DNA of 64,000 nt from contig NZ_JBAWKA010000005.1 of NCBI RefSeq assembly GCF_043876815.1, positions 62,001-126,000 on the forward strand, read 5' to 3'. The position numbers were made by a program, and so were the translations under genes. The notes under the pieces were generated by a model. That model was not told the DNA's origin. It was given only the letters and a program-made list of their open reading frames with translations, and did no database searches. Shown piece by piece: positions 1 through 7,422 of the stretch. The DNA is from Gaetbulibacter_A sp043876815 (GTDB lineage: Bacteria > Bacteroidota > Bacteroidia > Flavobacteriales > Flavobacteriaceae). The number at the start of each line of letters is the position of its first letter. The stretch's first letter is position 1.

Positions 1-9
1 TTTATAATT

Positions 10-252
10 ATGAGTTTACTTTATGCCCTACTTATTGGAGCCATAGCCGGATGGCTGGCAGGAAAATTAATGAAAGGTGGTGGTTTTGGCCTCCTAGCAA
101 ATATCATTATTGGTATTATTGGTGGCCTTGTAGGAAACTGGATCTTTGGCAAACTAGGCGTAGCTATTGGAACTGGTTTAATCAGTGATATTATAACCGG
201 TGCCATTGGTGCTTGTGTTATTTTATTTATTGCAGGACTGTTTAAAAAATAG
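10..252 (+). CDS. GlsB/YeaQ/YmgE-type small membrane protein
   Basis: An 80-residue, glycine-rich, strongly hydrophobic protein with about three membrane segments. The pattern (GAIAGWLAGKLMKGGG near residues 10-24, then IIGIIGGLVGNWIFG) matches the GlsB/YeaQ/YmgE transglycosylase-associated family. These are small inner-membrane proteins linked to general stress responses; their molecular role is not established. Length is normal for the family (about 80-85 aa). The gene appears monocistronic: a factor-independent terminator follows the stop at once, and trpS has its own promoter downstream. The promoter lies outside the window. Confidence 0.88.
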   Translation: MSLLYALLIGAIAGWLAGKLMKGGGFGLLANIIIGIIGGLVGNWIFGKLGVAIGTGLISDIITGAIGACVILFIAGLFKK

Positions 253-272
253 CTTCCAGTCCATTTTTTTTG

Positions 273-297
273 AAAAGTGGCTCAGGCCACTTTTTTT
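273..297 (+). terminator. Rho-independent terminator after the GlsB-like gene
   Basis: An 8-bp stem AAAAGTGG/CCACTTTT with a 6-base loop (extendable by one C:G pair), followed by a run of seven T. It starts 20 bases after the stop codon and separates the gene from trpS. Confidence 0.85.
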
Positions 298-314
298 ATT
301 GGCTAACTTATCTT

Positions 315-322
315 TAAATTTG
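315..322 (+). promoter_or_regulatory. -7 promoter element of trpS
   Basis: TAAATTTG matches the Bacteroidota -7 consensus TAnnTTTG and ends 16 bases before the trpS ATG, implying a very short leader. No clear -33 TTTG was found at the right spacing, so the call rests on the -7 element and its position. Confidence 0.55.
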
Positions 323-338
323 CGCTTTAAACTCAGAC

Positions 339-1307
339 ATGGCAAGAATACTTACAGGCATTCAAAGTACAGGAACACCGCATTTAGGTAATATTTTAGG
401 TGCTATTATGCCGGCCATCGATATGGCTAATGATCCTAAGAATGATTCTTATCTGTTTATTGCGAACTTACATACCCTTACGCAAATAAAGGACGCCGAA
501 CTCCTAAGAACCAACACCTATTCAACAGCAGCTACCTGGCTCGCCTTTGGTCTGAACACCGCCAAAACGGTATTTTACCGCCAAAGTGATGTGCCTCAGG
601 TTACCGAACTTACCTGGTACCTTAGCTGTTTCTTTCCATACCAGCGCCTAACACTGGCACACAGTTTTAAAGACAAAGCCGACCGATTAGAAGATGTGAA
701 TTCAGGCTTATTCACCTACCCTATGTTGATGGCTGCCGATATTTTATTGTACGATGCCAATATTATTCCGGTAGGAAAAGACCAGTTACAACACATTGAA
801 ATGACCCGTGACGTGGCTACACGTTTTCATGCAAAAATGGGTGAAACCTTTGTGATGCCCGAAGGTAAAATTCAGGAAAACACCATGCTGATTCCCGGTA
901 CCGATGGTGAAAAAATGAGTAAAAGTCGTGATAATACCATCAACATCTTTCTTCCCGACAAAAAACTTCGCAAGCAGATCATGGGTATCCAAACGGACAG
1001 TACCCCTCTTGAAGAACCCAAAGATTGGAAAACATGTAATTGTTTTGCCTTATATAATCTTCTGGCTTCAGAGGATCAAATTACCGAAATGAAACAAAAT
1101 TATGAGGCCGGTGGTTATGGTTACGGGCATGCCAAACAAGCATTATTCGAATTAATCATTACTAAGTTTGCACAGGAACGCGAGCGTTATAATTATTACA
1201 TGGAGAACCTTGAGGAGATCGATAAGGTTTTGGCGCATGGTGCAGAAAAGGCCAAAGTCGTTGCCGACGCTGTTTTAAATCGGGTGCGCAAAAAAGTTGG
1301 TTATTGA
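339..1307 (+). CDS. trpS: Tryptophanyl-tRNA synthetase
   Basis: Class Ic aminoacyl-tRNA synthetase that charges tRNA-Trp with tryptophan in the cytoplasm. The HIGH-equivalent motif PHLGN is at residues 14-18 and a perfect KMSKS at residues 192-196. The 322-aa length is typical of the short bacterial form. The ATG lies 16 bases after a good -7 element, so the start is well supported. It converges on dprA with only 15 bases between the two stops. No associated leader peptide or T-box is visible. Confidence 0.97.
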   Translation: MARILTGIQSTGTPHLGNILGAIMPAIDMANDPKNDSYLFIANLHTLTQIKDAELLRTNTYSTAATWLAFGLNTAKTVFYRQSDVPQVTELTWYLSCFFPYQRLTLAHSFKDKADRLEDVNSGLFTYPMLMAADILLYDANIIPVGKDQLQHIEMTRDVATRFHAKMGETFVMPEGKIQENTMLIPGTDGEKMSKSRDNTINIFLPDKKLRKQIMGIQTDSTPLEEPKDWKTCNCFALYNLLASEDQITEMKQNYEAGGYGYGHAKQALFELIITKFAQERERYNYYMENLEEIDKVLAHGAEKAKVVADAVLNRVRKKVGY

Positions 1308-1322
1308 GACCGGTTAATTCCC

Positions 1323-2426
1323 TTAAATAATTTCAAATAATTTTCCCGGTAATGGACGAATAAGTCCTTTCAGTTCCATATTCAAAAGGATACTGGCGAC
1401 CTTGTAAATTGGCATCTCACAATGAATGGCAATGGTATCTAACTGCTGTTTATCGTGGTCTTTCAAATAATTATAAATTATTTTTTCTTCAGGATCAAGT
1501 TCCACAAACAACTGCTTTTGAATGGCCGGTTTTTGTTTATTTTCTAATTCCCAACCTAAAATATAAGGCACATCCAAAGGCGTGGTGAGCATATGTGCAC
1601 GTTGGTGCTTAATTAAATTATTACAACCCTCGCTCAAGCTATCCGTAGTTCTTCCCGGCACAGCAAATACCTCCCGATTGTATGAATTTGCAATATCGGC
1701 GGTTACTAAACTACCTCCTCTCCTGGCCGATTCAATAACAATAGTCGCTTGGCTTATCCCAGCGATCACCCGGTTCCGTTTTAAAAAATTCTTTTTATCA
1801 AAAGAATCCGTGCTAGAAAACTCAGATAAAAAACCGCCGTGTGCTTCCATTTGGGCCATATACTTTTTATGTACTTTCGGATAAATCGTATGAAAGCCGT
1901 GTGCCAGACAACCAATCGTTTGCAGCTTATGTTGCAAAGCCGCTTTGTGTGCCGTAATATCGGTACCATAAGCAAAACCGGAAACGATTAGGGGATTATA
2001 AACCGCTAAAGTTTCAATAAGATTTTCACAAAAAGCTACACCGCTATTGGTAATTTTACGCGTACCTACGATACTGATAATATGCCTTTGCTTTAGATCG
2101 ATTTTACCTGACTGGAATAATAGAATAGGGCCGTCAATACAATGCTTTAGTTTTTCAGGATAGTCGTCATCTTCGAAATAAAAAACCTGTAATCCTTCTT
2201 TTTCTATGAAATTCATTTCCGCCTCAGCTTCCTTCAAATAGTTTTTTTTGGATATCGCCTGAACAATCACCGAGCCAATCCCATTTATTTTTTGGAGCTT
2301 ATGGGATGATTCTTTTAAAACAGCTTCAGCTGATCCGCAATGATTTATGAGTCTTTTGGCCGTAATATCGCCAATGTTAGGTATGTGCTGGAGGGCCAGC
2401 GTGTAAAGTAGGTCTGTTCTCGTCAT
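1323..2426 (-). CDS. dprA: DNA-processing protein DprA (Smf)
   Basis: DprA/Smf loads RecA onto incoming single-stranded DNA during natural transformation. The N-terminal part (about residues 10-65) is helix-hairpin-helix-like. The Rossmann-type core follows, with SIVGTR near 118, SGFAYGTD near 148, RNRVIAG near 217 and ARRGGSL near 235. A C-terminal winged helix (about 305-365, the DprA WH domain) completes the usual 367-aa architecture. The ATG start is 104 bases from the divergent HU/SPOR gene, so both promoters must lie in that gap. No other competence gene is adjacent. Confidence 0.95.
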   Translation of the reverse strand: MTRTDLLYTLALQHIPNIGDITAKRLINHCGSAEAVLKESSHKLQKINGIGSVIVQAISKKNYLKEAEAEMNFIEKEGLQVFYFEDDDYPEKLKHCIDGPILLFQSGKIDLKQRHIISIVGTRKITNSGVAFCENLIETLAVYNPLIVSGFAYGTDITAHKAALQHKLQTIGCLAHGFHTIYPKVHKKYMAQMEAHGGFLSEFSSTDSFDKKNFLKRNRVIAGISQATIVIESARRGGSLVTADIANSYNREVFAVPGRTTDSLSEGCNNLIKHQRAHMLTTPLDVPYILGWELENKQKPAIQKQLFVELDPEEKIIYNYLKDHDKQQLDTIAIHCEMPIYKVASILLNMELKGLIRPLPGKLFEII

Positions 2427-2517
2427 GTTTGGGACATGGATTAATGTTTACAAGTAACGGAATTTTGCTGTGTTAATAAATAGTTCCCTGTAAATTTTAT
2501 TAGATAGCAAATTTTTC

Positions 2518-2525
2518 TAAATTTG
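2518..2525 (+). promoter_or_regulatory. -7 promoter element of the HU/SPOR gene
   Basis: TAAATTTG fits the TAnnTTTG consensus. It ends only 5 bases before the ATG, so transcription should begin at or within a few bases of the start codon. The message would then be leaderless or nearly so. Confidence 0.5.
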
Positions 2526-2530
2526 TTTTC

Positions 2531-3466
2531 ATGCAACTGGAAACCTACATAAGCGATCTACTGTACCGTTACGAATGTGTTACTATTCCTGAATTCGGGG
2601 CTTTTATAACACAACCTGTATCGGCTACGATTTCTGAAGAAACACAAGCCTTTTATCCACCAAAAAAAGTTTTGTCGTTTAACGAACAATTACAAAATAA
2701 CGATGGTTTACTGGCGCATTATATCGCTGATGTAGAAAAAATTCCATTTGAAGTAGCGCGCAACAAAGTAGCGAAACGCGTTAAGATCTTAAAAAGTTAT
2801 CTCACACAGGGAGAAATACTCACCTTCAAGAATATTGGAGAGATGACCTTGAACAACGCCGGAAAAATTCAGTTTGAACCAACTTATCAATTGAATTATT
2901 TAACAGATGCTTTCGGATTATCTGAATTTGTTTCTCCGGAGATTCAACGTGAAAGCTATGCCGAAACGGTTCAATCTATTGAGGAAACCACACCGATCAC
3001 TATTTCAACTAAAAAACGCGAGGCTACACCATTTTTAAAATATGCAGCTATCGCCGTGATCGCGCTTACTTTAGGTGGTATTGGAGGTTCTCGCTACTAC
3101 ATCAATCAAATTGAGACCCATAACCAGATCGCTCAGCAAGAAGCCGATCAACAATTGGAATCCCAGATCCAGCAAGCCACTTTCGATCTCAATACGCTGC
3201 CTTCTATTACTCTGAATGTAACCAAACAATCGGGAAAATACCATATTGTTGCCGGAGCATTCCGCATTGAAGCCAATAGCGATAAAAAAGTAAAACAACT
3301 TAAGTCCAAAGGCTATAGTGCCTACAAAATAGGCGTTAATAAGTATGGTTTACACGAAGTGGTTTATGCCAGTTACGAAAATCGTTTAGAAGCCTTGGAA
3401 GCTTTGCGAAGCATCAAACGTGAAGACAACGCTGCCGCCTGGTTGAAAGTGCAAGAATTGGATTAG
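2531..3466 (+). CDS. HU/CCDC81-type and SPOR domain membrane protein
   Basis: A 311-aa protein. Residues 1-130 resemble the bacterial HU/CCDC81 double domain (start METYISDLLYRYECVTIPEFG-like, conserved in Bacteroidota). A single membrane segment spans about 167-187. Residues about 235-310 form a SPOR repeat (YHIVAGAFR, then a YxVVYASYxNRxEALxAL-like pattern). SPOR domains bind denuded septal glycan, so the protein probably links a cytoplasmic HU-like domain to the division site in the periplasm. Its role beyond that is unknown. Transcribed divergently from dprA. Confidence 0.85.
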   Translation: MQLETYISDLLYRYECVTIPEFGAFITQPVSATISEETQAFYPPKKVLSFNEQLQNNDGLLAHYIADVEKIPFEVARNKVAKRVKILKSYLTQGEILTFKNIGEMTLNNAGKIQFEPTYQLNYLTDAFGLSEFVSPEIQRESYAETVQSIEETTPITISTKKREATPFLKYAAIAVIALTLGGIGGSRYYINQIETHNQIAQQEADQQLESQIQQATFDLNTLPSITLNVTKQSGKYHIVAGAFRIEANSDKKVKQLKSKGYSAYKIGVNKYGLHEVVYASYENRLEALEALRSIKREDNAAAWLKVQELD

Positions 3467-3508
3467 GTTCTCTTATTCAATTAACTATTATAACATTTTA
3501 GGATTGAG

Positions 3509-3811
3509 TTAAACCTCCTCAAACGTGGTCGTTTTATAGAAATATATCACGCCGATAAGATATGATAAAACTCCAATAGAAAACCCAATACCTAAGGCCG
3601 ATAATAGTCCCCTTTTTAAAACAAAAATAACATAATTACCAGGTAATATTACAGATAAGAAACCTACCAACCAGGCCTTGGATGATAGGTCTTTTGGTTT
3701 TATTAAAGTGTTACAATGCGGGCATGTCCACTTTGACAAATTCGACATCAAAAAAATCTTTTTGAAGGGTTGTTTCTTTTTACAAACCGGGCAAATGAAA
3801 GTATTCTTCAT
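3509..3811 (-). CDS. Hypothetical zinc-ribbon membrane protein
   Basis: A 100-aa protein not assigned to a named family. Two CPxC pairs, CPVC at residues 7-10 and CPHC at 31-34, suggest a zinc ribbon. Two predicted membrane segments follow (about 50-65 and 70-90). The architecture is common among small Bacteroidota proteins of unknown function. ATG start with a purine-rich stretch just upstream. First of four leftward small genes lying between the HU/SPOR gene and the thioesterase, possibly accessory. Confidence 0.65.
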   Translation of the reverse strand: MKNTFICPVCKKKQPFKKIFLMSNLSKWTCPHCNTLIKPKDLSSKAWLVGFLSVILPGNYVIFVLKRGLLSALGIGFSIGVLSYLIGVIYFYKTTTFEEV

Positions 3812-3843
3812 TAGGAGAATAATATATCAACTAATTAATTCTT

Positions 3844-4050
3844 TTACTTCCTAAATTCCTTCCAAAGTACCCGCATAATTAAAATTATAAAATATACCAC
3901 CACAATTTCAATTAAAAACCCTAGAATGCCGTGATGCCTCAAGTAATCATCTTCCCGTGAAAAAAAATACATTCCTATGAGGTAGTCTATTATATTATAA
4001 ATCATAACACCAACAGCCACCCAAATAAAATTAATAACATGCTTTTTCAT
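3844..4050 (-). CDS. Hypothetical two-helix membrane protein (68 aa)
   Basis: Unrecognised 68-aa protein with two hydrophobic segments (about residues 5-28 and 43-60) separated by a charged stretch FSREDDYLRHHG. ATG start, beginning MKKH. The roughly 220 bases upstream are duplicated, in diverged form, upstream of the 162-codon ORF about 1.2 kb away, so the two genes may share control signals or a duplication history. The gap to the zinc-ribbon gene is 32 bases, consistent with co-transcription. Confidence 0.6.
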   Translation of the reverse strand: MKKHVINFIWVAVGVMIYNIIDYLIGMYFFSREDDYLRHHGILGFLIEIVVVYFIILIMRVLWKEFRK

Positions 4051-4260
4051 TCAATTAATATTTAATTTTTAAATAGGTAAATAAAATCCTATCAAAATCT
4101 GTAGAGATTGTAATCAGGCCATATTTACTCAATAAAATAAAAGGTGGTTTTTTTTATTACTTTGAAAATATAAAGGTGGATATTTTGTAGGTAATATCTT
4201 AGTAATTTTTACGACTTTTCGTGATTTTTATAAAACACAATTTAAAATCATCGACAAACG
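4038..4260 (-). repeat. Diverged direct repeat, copy A (upstream region)
   Basis: Resembles 5239-5461 at a nearly constant offset of 1201 bases. Shared blocks include the start region (GCTTTTTCATTC on the + strand), AATAAAATAAAA, AAGGTGGT, TACTTTGAA, TAAAGGTG and ATCGAnAAACG near the far end. It covers the presumed promoter and the first codons (ATGAAAAAGCAT) of the 68-aa membrane protein gene. Confidence 0.65.
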
Positions 4261-4454
4261 AAAGACTCATCGGGGCTTATTTAGGAAATAATATTAAAAG
4301 TGCAAAAAGCGAATTACTGTCTTGTCCTAAAATATGGCTAAAGGTTAATATCAACTGTTTTCAGATTAGAAAAAAAATAGCAGAGAAGGACTAAACTTTA
4401 AGTGCAGTCCAGTCCTCAACTCCTATTTATTATTGACCGTGATATGCCTCGTTG
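4261..4454. other. Gene-free AT-rich stretch
   Basis: Together with the repeat copy next to it this is about 400 bases without a gene. No ORF, tRNA-like fold or strong terminator was seen. A weak inverted motif around GGACT/AGTCC (about 4388-4413) could be part of a terminator for the gene upstream, but it lacks a clear T-run. Confidence 0.4.
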
Positions 4455-4715
4455 CTATTTTAGATAAAGCTGTTTGAAATAATTTATAGAATACCATAAG
4501 GGAATTAATCTTTTCCAAATATCTTTTTTATCTATTATGTTTTTGTAGTATAATCTATAACCATCAATGAATGTTCTATAAATTGTAGAATAAAATAGAA
4601 TACCTAAAACAAACCAAACACTTTCGAATTGATAATATTTAAAAGAAAGAATTAAAATTATCAATGGTAAAAGAATTAATAAATAATATATCCAAATGTT
4701 TTTTAAAATTTTCAT
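4455..4715 (-). CDS. Hypothetical small membrane protein (86 aa)
   Basis: Unrecognised. Starting at the ATG that opens MKILKNIWIYYLL gives 86 residues with two hydrophobic segments (about 7-25 and 33-48) and a basic C-terminus. An in-frame start further upstream would overlap the preceding ORF, so this internal ATG, 10 bases after that stop, is preferred. It is probably translated with the upstream ORF, whose product looks exported. A membrane partner or immunity-like role is conceivable but is inference only. Confidence 0.55.
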   Translation of the reverse strand: MKILKNIWIYYLLILLPLIILILSFKYYQFESVWFVLGILFYSTIYRTFIDGYRLYYKNIIDKKDIWKRLIPLWYSINYFKQLYLK

Positions 4716-4725
4716 AGCTAGTATA

Positions 4726-5214
4726 TTAAGAACATTCATCACTCTCATAAGCACATATCACGGCTACACCTACCGCAACCTCTGGGAAAAAGGCCGTTCC
4801 AATCGACAAGAATACAGAATCCCACCCATTTTTGGTATATTTATCACTCATACAATCAACAATTGCTTGACCACATCCTTTTTGTAATAATATTTTCTTT
4901 GATCTATCGTTAGGTTCTAAAAATAGAAACTCAATGTTATTGTTTTTTGCATCAATTGAATAGTAATTAACTAGTTCTCCATTTTCATTCAAATACTTTA
5001 CTTCTATTTCTGTCTCACTAATAAAATTTATTTCAGTTATTATAAATTTTGCTATTTCTCCATTCTTATCAATAATAAAACTCTTCTCCCTCTTCAAATT
5101 AGGGTTTGAATTATTAATTTCAGGGATAGAAATAGCACGTAAATCACTATTCTCAATAGAAATTAAAGAAGGATCGTCCAAATCATAATTCAATCTTTGT
5201 GTTTTCAAAATCAA
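4726..5214 (-). CDS. Hypothetical protein with Cys-rich C-terminus, possibly 5'-damaged
   Basis: A 162-codon ORF with no in-frame ATG near its beginning; the first usable start is TTG. The same frame is closed by TAG a few codons upstream. The N-terminal half is polar. The C-terminal 50 residues carry three spaced cysteines, a GW pair and a hydrophobic stretch (CGQAIVDCMSDKY at about 113-125, GWDSV, then AVICAYESDECS). Similar tails occur in small exported Bacteroidota proteins, which normally start with a signal peptide; none is visible here. Either translation starts at TTG or the gene has lost its signal-peptide exon to a rearrangement (see the duplicated upstream region). Confidence 0.45.
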   Translation of the reverse strand: MILKTQRLNYDLDDPSLISIENSDLRAISIPEINNSNPNLKREKSFIIDKNGEIAKFIITEINFISETEIEVKYLNENGELVNYYSIDAKNNNIEFLFLEPNDRSKKILLQKGCGQAIVDCMSDKYTKNGWDSVFLSIGTAFFPEVAVGVAVICAYESDECS

Positions 5215-5238
5215 GCGTTGCTATGATTCCATTTTGAT

Positions 5239-5461
5239 TAATGCTTTTTCATTCCATTAATTGTTAGTTTTTTTAACGTACCGATACAATCCGATCGAAA
5301 TATGAAAAGATCGCGGTCTGCACATGAGTTAAACAATAAAATAAAAAGGTGGTTGTACTACTTTGAATACTTAAAGGTGAATATTAAATCTCAATTATCA
5401 GAAAAAACAATATACTTTTTTGCTATTTCTTACAAAAAAATAAAATAACCATCGATAAACG
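5239..5461 (-). repeat. Diverged direct repeat, copy B (upstream region)
   Basis: Counterpart of the region upstream of the 68-aa membrane protein gene. On the minus strand it ends with the same AATGAAAAAGCAT start context, but here the reading frame stops at the next codon (ATG AAA AAG CAT TAA). Copy B therefore carries control signals and a start codon with no matching gene attached. Confidence 0.65.
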
Positions 5462-5519
5462 GTATATCAAGCCTTTGGTTTTGTTTGGGCAACAAACCTT
5501 CAAATCCCCCAAAATCCCG

Positions 5520-5527
5520 TACCTTTG
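5520..5527 (+). promoter_or_regulatory. -7 promoter element of the thioesterase gene
   Basis: TACCTTTG is a strong match to TAnnTTTG. An in-frame TTG overlaps it, so that TTG cannot be the translation start; the ATG 18 bases further on is used. Confidence 0.65.
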
Positions 5528-5545
5528 CAGCCTAATTACAAGGCT

Positions 5546-6058
5546 ATGAAAGCAAAAACACCTGAAGAATCTAGAACCATAATGACCGATATGGTCCTGC
5601 CCAGTGAGACCAATCCCTTAAACAATCTTTTTGGAGGCGAGCTCCTTGCCCGTATGGATCGCGCTGCCAGTATTGCCGCCCGTCGTCATTCGCGCCGCAT
5701 TGTGGTAACGGCCTCTGTGAATCATGTGGCTTTCAACCGTGCCGTGCCCCTGGGAAGTGTGGTAACCGTGGAGGCCAAGGTGTCGCGAGCTTTCAAAACG
5801 TCTATGGAAATTTTTATCGATGTCTGGATCGAGGATCGTGAATCCGGTGCCCGCACCAAGGCTAACGAGGCCATTTACACCTTTGTAGCCGTTGATGAAA
5901 CAGGACTACCCGTAAAAGTGCCGGAAGTTATTCCCCAAACCGATATCGAAAAAGAGCGCCACGCCGCTGCTCTACGTCGCAAACAACTCAGTCTGGTTCT
6001 GGCCGGAAAGTTAAAACCCCAAGAGGCTACCGAACTCAAAGCGCTTTTCTTTAATTAA
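5546..6058 (+). CDS. Acyl-CoA thioesterase, hotdog fold (YciA/BFIT type)
   Basis: A 170-aa single hotdog-domain acyl-CoA hydrolase. The diagnostic helix region NPLNNLFGGELLARMDRAASIAA (in parts, about residues 25-47 of this product) contains the catalytic Asn/Asp-type residues, and VTASVNHVAFNRAVPLGSVV is the typical second motif. It releases free fatty acid and CoA in the cytoplasm; chain preference cannot be read from the sequence. The start is set by the promoter, since the upstream in-frame TTG lies in the -7 box. Monocistronic, convergent with the EnvC-like gene. Confidence 0.92.
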   Translation: MKAKTPEESRTIMTDMVLPSETNPLNNLFGGELLARMDRAASIAARRHSRRIVVTASVNHVAFNRAVPLGSVVTVEAKVSRAFKTSMEIFIDVWIEDRESGARTKANEAIYTFVAVDETGLPVKVPEVIPQTDIEKERHAAALRRKQLSLVLAGKLKPQEATELKALFFN

Positions 6059-6076
6059 AAAAATATTTTGGACAAT

Positions 6077-6172
6077 CCTCCTGCTTTAGGCAGGAGTCGG
6101 GCTTTCCGCTACTATCTTTTTCCGCTCAACGCGCAAAAAGGATAACCGCTGCAATCCCTATTGCGGGCTGCA
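6077..6172. repeat. Dispersed hairpin repeat (TCGGGCTTTCCGC family)
   Basis: Composite palindrome: CTCCTGC/GCAGGAG at the left end, then TCGGGCTTTCCGCTA and TATCTTTTT...AAAAAGGATA around a GC-rich loop, ending GCAATCCCTATTGCGGGC. A second, diverged copy is at 24548-24634. It lies between two convergent stop codons and may also serve as a terminator. Confidence 0.7.
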
Positions 6173-6193
6173 GCAATGATTTAACACAATGTA

Positions 6194-7420
6194 TTACATT
6201 TGATTGACCCAACTCGCCGGATCCTGAGTATTGGAATCCTTATACACAATAAAACTTAATAATGTTTCACCCGTAGCCGGGTTTGTAGCCACATCGCCAA
6301 GCACCTCTTTTGTACCAACACGATCACCCTCTTTTACCCGTATATTGATCACATTCCTGTAGGCTGTCATGTAATTACCATGCCGAATAACGATCACAGG
6401 ATAAGCATTCTTGATCATGATGATCTTACTCACAACACCATCAAATACCGTACGAACCTCAGCTCCTTTTTCTGTGGCAATCAATACCCCGTTACGTTTC
6501 ACTATAAGCGATTTATTAATTAACGAAGGCTGCCGACCATAACCCAAACGCACAAAACCCTTTTCAACAGGCCAGGGTAGTTTTCCTTTGTTGGCTTCAA
6601 AGTTCGAGGCCAATACCTTTTCTTCAGGGGTTAAAGCAAAACTTGTGCTTGAGGTCGATTTTCCGGCTTTGGCATTCGATTTGGCTATCTCGGCACGAAT
6701 AATCGCATTGATCTGCTTTTCTATCCGATCGGCCTCGCGTTGCTTTTCCCGAATTTGTGCTGTATACCTGCTTAAATTCTTATTAATGGCTGCCATTAAA
6801 CTTTGGTGCTGAGCCCGTTGGGCTTCCAGGTCTTTTTGGCTTTTTCTGTTTTCTTCGATCAAGGCATTCTTAGCCTCTTTTTGCTTCAGCAAATCCTTAT
6901 TAATATCCTGTAATTCCTGGGTTTTTAACTTGATGATCTCACCCTGCTTTTTTTGATGCGCAGCATATTGTTTAATGTATTGCAAGCGTTTATAAGCCTG
7001 TTTAAAATTATCCGATGACAACAAAAACATCAAACGGCTTTGCTGATTTTTACTTTTATAAGACTTCACGATCATGGCCGCATAATCCGCTTTAAGCTGT
7101 TTCAATTCAGCTCTTAGGTCCGTTACTTTTTTCTGATTGTTGTTGATCTCTCGAGTAAGATAATTCGCTTGCTGATTGGTAACCTTGATCAAATTATTCA
7201 GCACATTGATCTTATAATTAAAATCCTCGATCTTCGATAATTCCGACTGCTTTTTCGAGCGGTTCTCTAACTGTAGGGCATTGATCTTTTCAATCTCTCG
7301 ACGTAACTCCAAACGCCGATTCTCCAGTGCTTGTTGTTTATTATTTTGCGAAAAACCCAAAAAACAACACAACAACAGGCCAATAAATAAAATTCGTTTA
7401 TGTGCTCGTTTTATATGCAT
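6194..7420 (-). CDS. EnvC-like murein hydrolase activator (degenerate LytM)
   Basis: A 408-aa exported protein: signal peptide (residues 1-25, ending GFSQ), a long coiled coil (about 27-250) and a C-terminal LytM/M23 domain (about 280-405). The metal ligands of active M23 enzymes are absent: the usual HxH near the C-terminus is replaced by LLSFIVYK and no HxxxD is seen. This matches EnvC/NlpD-type activators, which stimulate septal amidases rather than cutting peptidoglycan. Last gene of the leftward operon from the flippase. Its ATG lies 2 bases after the DUF4292 gene. Confidence 0.88.
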   Translation of the reverse strand: MHIKRAHKRILFIGLLLCCFLGFSQNNKQQALENRRLELRREIEKINALQLENRSKKQSELSKIEDFNYKINVLNNLIKVTNQQANYLTREINNNQKKVTDLRAELKQLKADYAAMIVKSYKSKNQQSRLMFLLSSDNFKQAYKRLQYIKQYAAHQKKQGEIIKLKTQELQDINKDLLKQKEAKNALIEENRKSQKDLEAQRAQHQSLMAAINKNLSRYTAQIREKQREADRIEKQINAIIRAEIAKSNAKAGKSTSSTSFALTPEEKVLASNFEANKGKLPWPVEKGFVRLGYGRQPSLINKSLIVKRNGVLIATEKGAEVRTVFDGVVSKIIMIKNAYPVIVIRHGNYMTAYRNVINIRVKEGDRVGTKEVLGDVATNPATGETLLSFIVYKDSNTQDPASWVNQM

Positions 7421-7422
7421 CG

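Noticed and set aside
5525..5545. Earlier TTG start for the thioesterase
   Set aside because: The codon overlaps the -7 promoter element, so it would not be in the transcript.
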